From Eubacterium limosum (GTDB lineage Bacteria > Bacillota > Clostridia > Eubacteriales > Eubacteriaceae), in contig CAUEUD010000045.1 in NCBI GenBank assembly GCA_959020865.1, forward strand, positions 1 through 20,395: a stretch of DNA of 20,395 nt, given 5' to 3'. The notes below the pieces were generated by a model that had not been told where the DNA came from, searched no databases, and worked only from the letters and a program-made list of their open reading frames with translations. Below are positions 7,397 through 13,848 of this stretch, piece after piece. A program made the position numbers and the translations under genes. How positions within the stretch are numbered: the first letter of the stretch is position 1; each line of letters opens with the position of its first letter.

Positions 7397-7424
7397 ATTA
7401 TAGACCGTTGACCCGATTGTTCAA
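7397..7424 (-). promoter_or_regulatory. Promoter of the TetR-ABC operon
   Basis: On the minus strand, -35 TTGAAC (7424-7419), a 16-bp spacer and a perfect -10 TATAAT (7402-7397). Transcription would start near 7390, inside the palindromic operator. Confidence 0.8.
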
Positions 7425-7450
7425 GGCCTGTTCAGAAAAATTTATATAAA

Positions 7451-7476
7451 AAGAACCCGTATCGTGGCGATACGGG
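7451..7476 (-). terminator. Intrinsic terminator after the CsoR-family gene
   Basis: A perfect 9-bp hairpin CCCGTATCG-cca-CGATACGGG on the minus strand (7476-7456), followed by TTCTTTTTATATAAA. It faces transcription coming from the CsoR-family gene and would keep it from the TetR operon promoter just beyond. Confidence 0.8.
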
Positions 7477-7534
7477 CCCGTTAAATGTAGATAACGGTTA
7501 TCGTGAGGCGGTAAAGCGGTAGAGAGAGGGCTGG

Positions 7535-7688
7535 TCAATGGAAAATTGAGAATTGAAAATGGAAAATGAAAGAACACTTTCGCCTTTGGCTCAAGTGATT
7601 AAGAAAGCAGCCGCAGGCCACATCTCATCAAACCTGCAAAGCAGGTTTGTACCGTAATTTTCCATTTTCCATCTTCCATTTTCCATTA
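7535..7688. repeat. Family 1 palindromic repeat, copy B (MITE-like)
   Basis: An element of about 154 bp with imperfect terminal inverted repeats. The left end is rich in GGAAAATT/GAAAATGG units and the right end is the matching TTTTCCA/TCTTCCA series. Inside are GCAGCCGCAGGCC and a perfect 9-bp hairpin CAAACCTGC-aaa-GCAGGTTTG (7629-7649). The core aligns with the copies at 4168-4296 and 15530-15655. It is too short to encode a transposase. It fills most of the gap between the terminator at 7456 and the CsoR-family gene. Confidence 0.75.
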
Positions 7689-7733
7689 CGAAGTCCCCTT
7701 GCTTGCCTTTTCTTTCCGCCTTTGCTTAAAACC

Positions 7734-8009
7734 TCAGATTCTCGAAAAATACTCGATCACCTTTGACAAATCCTTTAGTGTCTCCTCGGTATTTCCATGC
7801 TCGATGCTGTCCTTGACGCAGTGGTGCAGATGCCCTTCCACTACCATCTGCCCCACCTTGTGCAGGGCCGATTTGGCAGCGTTGATCTGAATCAGGATCT
7901 CATTGCAGGGGACGTCCTTTTCCATCATGTCCGAAATGCCGCGGATCTGGCCCTCGATGCGTTTCAGCCGCGCCTGCAGTTTCGGTAAGTCTTCCATACA
8001 TTCTCTCAT
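7734..8009 (-). CDS. CsoR/FrmR family metal-sensing transcriptional repressor
   Basis: A 91-aa all-helical DNA-binding protein of the CsoR/RcnR/FrmR (DUF156) family, of normal length. The family core LQARLKRIEGQIRGI is at about residues 11-25. The putative metal ligands are Cys35, His60 and Cys64 (CNEIL ... EGHLHHC), the Cys-His-Cys set typical of Cu(I)-sensing CsoR rather than the His-rich RcnR pattern; the extra His62 and His63 could alter this. Members usually repress a metal exporter or chaperone and lose DNA binding when metal is bound. No exporter gene is beside it, so it may act elsewhere. AAAGGAG lies six bases before the ATG at 8009. A hairpin terminator (7456-7476) follows. Confidence 0.9.
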   Translation of the reverse strand: MRECMEDLPKLQARLKRIEGQIRGISDMMEKDVPCNEILIQINAAKSALHKVGQMVVEGHLHHCVKDSIEHGNTEETLKDLSKVIEYFSRI

Positions 8010-8053
8010 CGTTTCTCCTTTATCTCGGCTCGCTTAGTTCTCTTTAGCTATTT

Positions 8054-8082
8054 ATCCTATCACAATTTTCTGAGAATAGCAA
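8054..8082 (-). promoter_or_regulatory. Likely promoter of the CsoR-family gene
   Basis: On the minus strand, TTGCTA (8082-8077), a 17-bp spacer and TAGGAT (8059-8054). This is a fair match to the housekeeping consensus, about 45 bp ahead of the start codon. I see no G-tract palindrome of the kind some CsoR proteins bind. Confidence 0.5.
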
Positions 8083-8112
8083 TGGAGGGTCCGAAAAGTT
8101 TCCGCTGGCCTT

Positions 8113-10347
8113 TCAGGCGTTCTCCTCCAGAAGTCTTGCGAAGTCCGGCTCCGGCAGGGGCCTTGAGAAAATGAAGCCCTGAATCATATCGCAGCCTGCG
8201 TCCTTTAAAAAGGCCAGCTGCTCGGGCGTCTCCACGCCCTCTGCCACTGTTTTCATCTCCAGCTTTTTCGCCATCTGGATGATGCTGCGCACAATGATCG
8301 CGCCCTTGCCGGTATCGCCCTCGTCCAGCAGGAACTCGCGGTCCAGCTTGATCACGCTGACAGGAAGCCCCTTTAAAGCGTTGAGTGAGGAATAGCCTGA
8401 GCCGAAATCATCGATGGAACAGCCAAAGCCCGCCTCCCTCAGCTCGCGGATAATGCCCCCGATGCGGTCCAGATTTTCCAGAAAGATGCTCTCAGTCAGC
8501 TCCAGCTCGACGAGGCCGTCGGGGATCTGACAGCGGTCCTTGATGGCCCGGTAGGTGCTGACAAAATTCTTCTGACGCACGTGCACCCGGGAGACATTGA
8601 CCGAGATGGTGACCACTGGCAGCCCACGCTCCAGGCGGTCCCGGAGGCTCTCGCACACCTTTGTGAAAATATACTCATCCAGCTGAAGGATAAACTGGTT
8701 CTGCTCGAAAACGGGGATAAATTCCCCAGGACTTACCATTTTTCCCCCAGGCTGTATCCATCGGGCCAGGGCCTCAGCGCCCACAACCTTACCGCCGTCC
8801 ACGTCATACTTGGGCTGAATATAGAAGGTGAACTCGCCGTCGGCCAGAGCCTTTTCCATGACCGACTCGATCTCTGAGCGGCGCAGCATCTCTGAGCGCA
8901 TGCTGCTGTCATACTGGCAGTACTGGTTGCCGCGGCCGTTTTTAATGCTCTTCTGCGCCATGTGCGCCCGGTCGACCATAAGGCTGATGTCGTCCGCGCC
9001 GGGGTCGTCCTCAAGGCAGAAAATTCCAATGTGCACAGACAGGGGCACCCTCTGCCTGTCACCGATGGCCGGGCTGTGCATCGCATCGATGATCCTCTGG
9101 CACAGTGCTCTGACATCCTCCCGATGCTCATAGGCGCGCAGAAACAGGAAGTTATCGGCTGAGAACCGGCACACGATGTCCTGTTCGCCCTTTTCCTTTG
9201 ACAACACATCTGCCAGATAGCGGAGCACTTCGTCGCCAAACTGGAACCCCATGACATCATTCACCAGCTTGAAGCCTGTGATGTCTATGTAAAGCACACA
9301 CCACCTGGCTTCCGGGCTTTCGGCCATGAGGCCTGCGCCAGCCAGCTTAAATTTTTCAAAGTTGGGCAGGCCGGTCAGGCTGTCGTAGTAGGCGATCTGC
9401 AGAACCTCCTGGCGGTGGGCCCGGCGGTTCCGGTTATAGATAAACATGATGGCCAGGATCAGGGCTGCGATAAGCCCGCAGAGCATCAGCGTCCAGTTGA
9501 TAATGTTGCCGGCCTGCTTCATGACCACATTGTTCGGGATGATGGAGACCAGATACCAGCCCTCCACGCTGGACAGCGGCACATAGCAGAAAATATTCTG
9601 AGCCGTGTTGTAGCTGAAAACCGCCGTGCCCGACTGCCCGTTTTCCAGAGCGGTCTTAAAGGAAGCAAGGGCGGCCTCGCTGTTCTTTCCGGACAAATCA
9701 ATGATGTCGTACAGGTTTTTAAAGGTCCGGTTGCTGTTTTTATTGGCGGAGCGGATCAGCACCTCCCCGTCGTTTTTAACCACATAACTGAAGCCGCTGC
9801 CGCTGTAAAAGGACAGGGCAAAGTTCTGGGCGATGTCCTCGATCCGGTGCTGCTTGAGCACCAGAGCACTGTGGCCGTTGCTGAAAGTAAAGCGCTTGTA
9901 CACCCCAAGAGACTGCACGCCGTCCAGCGAATCATTGTAGGGCTCCAGCACGCCCTGGCCGCTCAGCTTTGACAGGTACTCGGCTTTTTCCGGCTCGAGC
10001 CCGGTGACGGCGTCCTCGCCGTACAGACGGTTTTCGTCCAGGTCGACACAGTAATATTTTTCATAGGGCGGCGTCTTAAACCGCGTCAGATGCTCCTGTA
10101 TCCATGTCTGGTCGTCCGAGGCCTTTCCGGACATCTCGTTGATGAAAACCTGCAGGGTGTCGTAATCTTTTTCGATAAAGGTATCCAGGGTGTCGCTTCC
10201 CTGGCTGGTCAGCTCCAGTATCTCTGTGACGGACCGCTGCCAGAGGGAGGTGTTGACACGCTCGATATAGAACAGCATCCCCCCGGCCAGCAGGCTCAGG
10301 GACAGGATGGCTGTGATCAGAAGCACTGAGAGACGCTTGTTGTTCAT
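8113..10347 (-). CDS. Membrane sensor c-di-GMP phosphodiesterase (degenerate GGDEF, intact EAL)
   Basis: A 744-aa membrane signalling protein. Transmembrane segments at about 7-27 and 285-304 flank an extracytoplasmic region of about 255 residues that looks like a double-Cache sensor. The GGDEF domain (about 315-480) has SADNF at 396-400 in place of GGDEF, so cyclase activity is unlikely; it may still bind GTP as a regulator. The EAL domain (about 500-740) keeps its key residues: EAL at 525-527, then NVS, ELTE, DDFGSG, IKLD, AEGVET and the QGF Gln. I therefore predict hydrolysis of c-di-GMP to pGpG. The ATG overlaps the TGA of the solute-binding lipoprotein gene (ATGA), and GGAGGTG lies inside that gene's end. 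The pair suggests that the binding protein feeds a ligand signal to the sensor. Confidence 0.92.
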   Translation of the reverse strand: MNNKRLSVLLITAILSLSLLAGGMLFYIERVNTSLWQRSVTEILELTSQGSDTLDTFIEKDYDTLQVFINEMSGKASDDQTWIQEHLTRFKTPPYEKYYCVDLDENRLYGEDAVTGLEPEKAEYLSKLSGQGVLEPYNDSLDGVQSLGVYKRFTFSNGHSALVLKQHRIEDIAQNFALSFYSGSGFSYVVKNDGEVLIRSANKNSNRTFKNLYDIIDLSGKNSEAALASFKTALENGQSGTAVFSYNTAQNIFCYVPLSSVEGWYLVSIIPNNVVMKQAGNIINWTLMLCGLIAALILAIMFIYNRNRRAHRQEVLQIAYYDSLTGLPNFEKFKLAGAGLMAESPEARWCVLYIDITGFKLVNDVMGFQFGDEVLRYLADVLSKEKGEQDIVCRFSADNFLFLRAYEHREDVRALCQRIIDAMHSPAIGDRQRVPLSVHIGIFCLEDDPGADDISLMVDRAHMAQKSIKNGRGNQYCQYDSSMRSEMLRRSEIESVMEKALADGEFTFYIQPKYDVDGGKVVGAEALARWIQPGGKMVSPGEFIPVFEQNQFILQLDEYIFTKVCESLRDRLERGLPVVTISVNVSRVHVRQKNFVSTYRAIKDRCQIPDGLVELELTESIFLENLDRIGGIIRELREAGFGCSIDDFGSGYSSLNALKGLPVSVIKLDREFLLDEGDTGKGAIIVRSIIQMAKKLEMKTVAEGVETPEQLAFLKDAGCDMIQGFIFSRPLPEPDFARLLEENA

Positions 10348-11642
10348 TGCGCACCTCCGGGCTGGCTCTTTTTAAGGCCTGCTTCAAAATCGCCCAGCAC
10401 GGCCTCCACGGTCTGTCCCTCCAGCAGACCGCGCACACTCTCCCGGGAGAGATCCCAGATGGGATATTTCAGGTTGCTGTCAGTGCCGAGGATGCTTCTG
10501 CCGTTGGTCATGTAGGCGTTCAGCGGCTGTACCGCCGGGTCGCTGGAAAGGCGGTTGTCCTCCAGGGGGCTGAAGGAGCTCTGGCTGTCCACAAACTCCC
10601 ACATGACGTCCTTCTGGGTCAGGTAATCCAGAAACTTTTTGGCTTCCTCAATATGGGCGCCCCGGGCGTTGACCGCCACGCGGGCATCCACATTGGTCAC
10701 CAGCACGCTGCCGTCCTCCTGCACCGGGTAGGGATAAACCTCATAGTCAAAATCAGGATTCAGAGCTTTCACCCGCGGTGAGGCCCATGCGCCGGTGAGC
10801 ATGAAGGGATACGCTCCCGTCGCAAAATCGGTCAGGTCATCCTTGGTTTTGGCAGTCTCCAGAGCGCGCCCTGCGTCCACATAGCCTTTATCGATGAGGA
10901 GCCGGACGGTCTCAAAGCCCGGACGCATGGCCTCTGCCAGCAGGCCCGGGTCGGCGTTCATCTGCTCCAGCGTTTTCTCGGAGTCGCCGTCCTTATAAAC
11001 CTCAAACATTCCCCGGGAAATAGCCAGGGTCTTTAAGGAAATGTCATTGTTGGCCACAATGGGCGTGATGTCCTTTTCTGCAAAGGTTTCACAGGCGGCC
11101 AGGAATTCCTCGTAGTTCTCAGGAACCTCAATGTTATTTTCTGCCAGCATATCCAGGTTGCAGTAAAGCCCAAAGGCCGAGATGCTGATGGGCACAAAGG
11201 GCACCACGCCGTCAAAGGACATCTGGCTGCGCACGCTCGGGCTGAAATCCCCGATGGTGGACAGGTCGGACAGGTCGGCGAGCTCTCCGGTCTTCATCAG
11301 CTCCAGCATGGTATCGTGGTTGATCATAAAAATATCATCCCCGTTGCCGCTTTTTATCCGTTTCATCAGGACATCGAAATAATCGTTGCCCTTAACACTC
11401 TCGTAAGTGATGTTCACTCCCGGGTGCTCTTCCATATAGGCCTTTAAAATTTCCTCGATGGCTACCACGTTCAGGGCTTCATTTTTATTCCCGAAGAACT
11501 TCAGGGTAACAGTCTCGCTCTTCCCTGCAGTCGGAACGGTATAATTCTGGTCTTCCATGCTCTGACAGCCCGAAACCGCCATCAGCAGGCACAAAAGCGC
11601 GCACAAAAACGCCGGTCTTCTTATTTGATCTTTTCTTTTCAT
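10344..11642 (-). CDS. Extracellular solute-binding lipoprotein (UgpB/sugar type), orphan from ABC permeases
   Basis: A 432-aa binding lipoprotein of the family 1 (sugar/oligosaccharide) type. The signal peptide ends in lipobox VSGC with the lipidated Cys at residue 26. The mature N-terminus TLKFFGNKNEALNVVAIEEI, the IFMINHDTMLELMKTGELADLS segment and the GAYPFMLTGAWA segment are typical of this fold. Such proteins normally serve an ABC importer, but no permease or ATPase gene accompanies it. Instead it is translationally coupled to a membrane c-di-GMP phosphodiesterase downstream. The sequence suggests a sensory rather than purely transport role; the ligand is unknown. The start ATG at 11642 has GAGG at a suitable distance, and a TATAAT -10 box lies at 11685-11680. 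Confidence 0.88.
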   Translation of the reverse strand: MKRKDQIRRPAFLCALLCLLMAVSGCQSMEDQNYTVPTAGKSETVTLKFFGNKNEALNVVAIEEILKAYMEEHPGVNITYESVKGNDYFDVLMKRIKSGNGDDIFMINHDTMLELMKTGELADLSDLSTIGDFSPSVRSQMSFDGVVPFVPISISAFGLYCNLDMLAENNIEVPENYEEFLAACETFAEKDITPIVANNDISLKTLAISRGMFEVYKDGDSEKTLEQMNADPGLLAEAMRPGFETVRLLIDKGYVDAGRALETAKTKDDLTDFATGAYPFMLTGAWASPRVKALNPDFDYEVYPYPVQEDGSVLVTNVDARVAVNARGAHIEEAKKFLDYLTQKDVMWEFVDSQSSFSPLEDNRLSSDPAVQPLNAYMTNGRSILGTDSNLKYPIWDLSRESVRGLLEGQTVEAVLGDFEAGLKKSQPGGAQ

Positions 11643-11679
11643 TTTCTTCCCTCTTGTTATCAGTTACACCTTTTCTAAT

Positions 11680-11685
11680 ATTATA
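11680..11685 (-). promoter_or_regulatory. -10 box of the binding protein / phosphodiesterase operon
   Basis: A perfect TATAAT on the minus strand, about 38 bp before the lipoprotein ATG. The -35 region is less clear: TGTTGA lies at a 17-bp spacing, and the better-looking TTGACA nearby is too close to serve. Confidence 0.5.
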
Positions 11686-11868
11686 ACAAACCGCTGTCAA
11701 AATCAACATTTTCATCCTAATAATAAAATTGTTTTGATACTTTTTGTCCGTTTTATATAAAAATAACTTTAATATGACAAAAATGTAAGAATTTTTTAAT
11801 GTTCATTTATCGGGTGTTGTGGTAAAATATTACTCGGTTAAAAAATCAATACGTAAGGAGTTATCTAT

Positions 11869-12702
11869 ATGTTTTTAGAACTGCTAAAAGCGGCCTTTTT
11901 CGGGATCGTTCAGGGGATCACGGAGTGGCTGCCCATCAGCAGCACAGGCCATATGATCCTGTTTGAACAGTTTATCCATATGAATGTATCCAAGGATTTC
12001 TGGGACATGTTCCTGGTGGTCATCCAGTTTGGCTCCATTCTGGCCGTTGTTCTGCTGTATTTTCATAAACTCAACCCCTTCTCACCCAGGAAATCACCGG
12101 TGCAGAAACGGGATACCTGGTCTCTCTGGGGCAAGGTACTGGTGGCCGTCATTCCGGCTGCTGTTATCGGACTTTTATTTGATGATTTTATCACCGACAA
12201 GCTCTACGGCTACGTGACGGTCGCCATCACCCTGATCGTTTACGGGATTGCCTTTATTGTGGTGGAAAACATGGACCGTACCAAGCATCCGACCATCCGC
12301 AATTTTGAGCAGCTGGATTACAAAACCGCCCTGTTCATCGGCGTGTTCCAGATCCTGGCCCTGATCCCGGGGACTTCCCGCTCCGGCTCCACCATCATTG
12401 GCGCCACCCTGCTGGGCTGCTCCCGCTATGTGGCTACAGAGTTCTCTTTCTTTTTGGCTGTGCCGGTCATGCTGGGCGCCAGCCTCCTGAAGATCGTGAA
12501 GTTCTTTATCAAAACCGGCATTGGTTTCACGGGCACAGAGATCGGCATCCTCTTAGTGGGGATGATCGTGGCCTTTGTGGTCTCTGTCTTTGCCATCAAG
12601 TTCCTCATGGGCTATATCCGCAAGCACGATTTCAAGGCTTTCGGCTACTACCGCATTGCGCTGGGCATCATTGTCATTATCTACGCGGTGATGTTTGCAT
12701 AA
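11869..12702 (+). CDS. uppP: Undecaprenyl-diphosphatase UppP (BacA)
   Basis: A 277-aa integral membrane enzyme that removes a phosphate from undecaprenyl diphosphate outside the membrane, recycling the lipid carrier for peptidoglycan and other wall polymers; raised dosage gives bacitracin resistance. The two family signatures are present: GITEWLPISSTGHM at about residues 16-29 (Glu and His used in catalysis) and PGTSRSGS at 167-174 with the catalytic Arg. Seven or more hydrophobic segments and the length match the family. AAGGAG precedes the ATG at 11869 by eight bases. A TAAAAT -10-like box lies near 11822; the -35 is poor. The gene is transcribed divergently from the lipoprotein operon and is followed by a long hairpin at 12715-12772. 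Confidence 0.96.
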   Translation: MFLELLKAAFFGIVQGITEWLPISSTGHMILFEQFIHMNVSKDFWDMFLVVIQFGSILAVVLLYFHKLNPFSPRKSPVQKRDTWSLWGKVLVAVIPAAVIGLLFDDFITDKLYGYVTVAITLIVYGIAFIVVENMDRTKHPTIRNFEQLDYKTALFIGVFQILALIPGTSRSGSTIIGATLLGCSRYVATEFSFFLAVPVMLGASLLKIVKFFIKTGIGFTGTEIGILLVGMIVAFVVSVFAIKFLMGYIRKHDFKAFGYYRIALGIIVIIYAVMFA

Positions 12703-12714
12703 AAAACTTAAGAT

Positions 12715-12772
12715 ACATGCTCAAAAGACTCAAAACTTCCACGCGGTGGGGTTTTGAGTCTTTTGAGCATGT
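12715..12772. terminator. Family 2 shared-stem hairpin, copy 2, after uppP
   Basis: A perfect 22-bp inverted repeat, ACATGCTCAAAAGACTCAAA... paired with ...TTTGAGTCTTTTGAGCATGT, closed by a 14-nt loop that itself holds CCAC-gcg-GTGG. It starts 12 bp after the uppP stop. There is no strong T run on the plus strand. The stem is the same 16-bp sequence as at 4384-4431 and 18620-18672, extended here by flanking pairs. The following 100 bases (12773-12876) show nothing I can name. Confidence 0.7.
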
Positions 12773-12876
12773 GGTCACGAATAAATTTTTATGCCGAACG
12801 ACGTCAAAGAATTGGGAATGGTTAGATGAGAATTGGCGCTGTCCGCGGATGCCACAAGCCCGTCCGACCAACAACA

Positions 12877-13090
12877 CATCACTTTGAAAATCATCAAACA
12901 ACCTGAGAAGCGCCGTCTTTTACCTAAGCAGAAAAAGACACCCTGCGGGACGATCCAGGCAAGAGCCATAACCTCACACCACACCATAATTCGCATCAAA
13001 CGAAATAGTAGTACAATCTTCCAAGGGCCAACTGCGCGTCAAAGTCGACCATCGCCTGGGTTCTTTTCCCGTCTGGATAAAAGACAGAGC
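12877..13090. repeat. Family 3 element, copy 1 (inverted hairpin modules)
   Basis: Two related modules face each other across about 180 bp. The left (12911-12949) reads CGCCGTCTTTTACCTAAGCAG and then AAAAAGACACCCTGCGG; the right (13053-13090), read on the minus strand, reads GTCTTTTATCCAGACGGG and then AAAAGAACCCAGGCG. Each module can fold on itself through GTCTTTT/AAAAGAC. The second element at 13611-13790 has the same ends at the same spacing but a mostly different interior. Similarity to the second copy may start further left, at CATCACT (12877). No convincing coding frame is present. Confidence 0.65.
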
Positions 13091-13185
13091 TTCACCCTCC
13101 ACCGTCAATCTCCAAAGTCATCCCTTGGCCGGACACCCGCGGCATCCATCTCTCAATTTGTTCTTTAACTTTAACCATTTTTCCC

Positions 13186-13214
13186 TTGACAAATTCGTTT
13201 AAAATGATTATGAT
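13186..13214 (+). promoter_or_regulatory. Promoter of the leucine T-box / leuA transcript
   Basis: A perfect -35 TTGACA (13186-13191), a 17-bp spacer and -10 TATGAT (13209-13214). Transcription should start near 13221, directly ahead of T-box stem I. Confidence 0.85.
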
Positions 13215-13220
13215 TATCAC

Positions 13221-13497
13221 AACACATTGATGAGGAGTAGTAAGATTCCCGGAACATCCAGAAAGCTGCTGGTTGATGCGAAGCAGTTGGGAAAGGTATC
13301 TGAACTGGCCTCGGAGTGGCACCCTGAAATCCATGAGAGTAGGCGGCGCCGGTTCCTGACCGTTACCCCAGGAGGATATAAGGCCGAGTGCGGTCCGTAT
13401 CTGCCAACGAGGCAGCGTTATGCTGTAAAATTAGAGTGGTACCACGTAGGATAAAATCTTTCGTCTCTATATTCTTAAGTGAATATAGAGATTTTTT
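13221..13497 (+). ncRNA. T-box leader, leucine (CUG specifier), controlling leuA
   Basis: A tRNA-sensing transcription attenuator. Stem I begins with GAGGAGTAGTAAG-type sequence near 13229. The specifier loop reads TGAACTGG, giving a CUG (Leu) codon at 13305-13307, followed by the typical GGAGTGGCA closing segment. The antiterminator holds AGAG, the 7-nt bulge TGGTACC (13437-13443) that pairs with an uncharged tRNA ACCA end, then ACG; CGTCTCT near 13462-13468 pairs back. The competing terminator is at 13465-13490. Uncharged tRNA-Leu should therefore raise transcription of leuA. The bulge's fourth base, U, fits a discriminator A, as expected for tRNA-Leu. Confidence 0.93.
13465..13497 (+). terminator. 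T-box regulated terminator
   Basis: A perfect 10-bp hairpin CTCTATATTC-ttaagt-GAATATAGAG (13465-13490), followed by ATTTTTT. Its left arm overlaps the CTCT that completes the antiterminator, so the two folds exclude each other. Confidence 0.9.
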
Positions 13498-13500
13498 GAT

Positions 13501-13570
13501 GTTTTGTCCAAATTTTTATAAAAAATTTGGCAGCGAGTAAGGAGCGTCAGCGGACGAGCGGCAACAAAAC
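13501..13570. repeat. AT-rich hairpin nested in a short inverted repeat
   Basis: The outer arms GTTTTGT (13501-13507) and ACAAAAC (13564-13570) flank a perfect 10-bp hairpin CCAAATTTTT-ata-AAAAATTTGG (13508-13530) and a GC-rich stretch CAGCGAGTAAGGAGCGTCAG that continues CGGACGAGCGG. It lies within the leuA leader, after the T-box terminator. I see no second copy in this window. Confidence 0.5.
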
Positions 13571-13581
13571 AAACGTCTTTT

Positions 13582-13790
13582 CATCACTTACTAAAAGAAA
13601 ATCAAAGGGACGCCGCCTTCACCTAAGGAAGAAAAAGACATTCTGCGGGCACAAGAAACCGATTGGATCAGCATTTTATCCATCAGAACGCTGATCTCGC
13701 CCGTGTCCGGCTGCTCCGGCCAAGAGCCACTGTTCTCAGCCGTTACTCGCAGCGCCTGAATTCTTTTTCTTATCTGGATGAGAGGCAGAG
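13582..13790. repeat. Family 3 element, copy 2, in the leuA leader
   Basis: The left module (13611-13649) reads CGCCGCCTTCACCTAAGGAA and then GAAAAAGACATTCTGCGG; the right module (13752-13790), read on the minus strand, reads CTCTGCCTCTCATCCAGATA and then AGAAAAAGAATTCAGGCGC. They form an imperfect inverted pair about 180 bp across, as in the first copy at 12911-13090. It lies between the T-box terminator and the leuA ribosome binding site, so it must be transcribed in the leuA mRNA. Confidence 0.65.
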
Positions 13791-13848
13791 TCCCAGCATC
13801 GTCACATATTCTTTAAAATTTTATCTTTAAAAAGGAGAACAACCCATC

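Noticed and set aside
7535..7688. CRISPR-like or tandem repeat reading of the GGAAAATGG/TTTTCCA units
   Set aside because: The units are short, face each other as inverted ends, and have no regular spacers; they fit terminal inverted repeats of a small element.
12715..12772. Insertion-sequence end or attachment site at the long perfect hairpin after uppP
   Set aside because: The same stem appears at three gene ends with terminator-like placement and there is no transposase or integrase in the window.
12833..13454. Several 75-110 codon frames on both strands between uppP and leuA
   Set aside because: They run through the Family 3 repeat and the T-box leader, lack ribosome binding sites, and are better explained as non-coding RNA and repeats.
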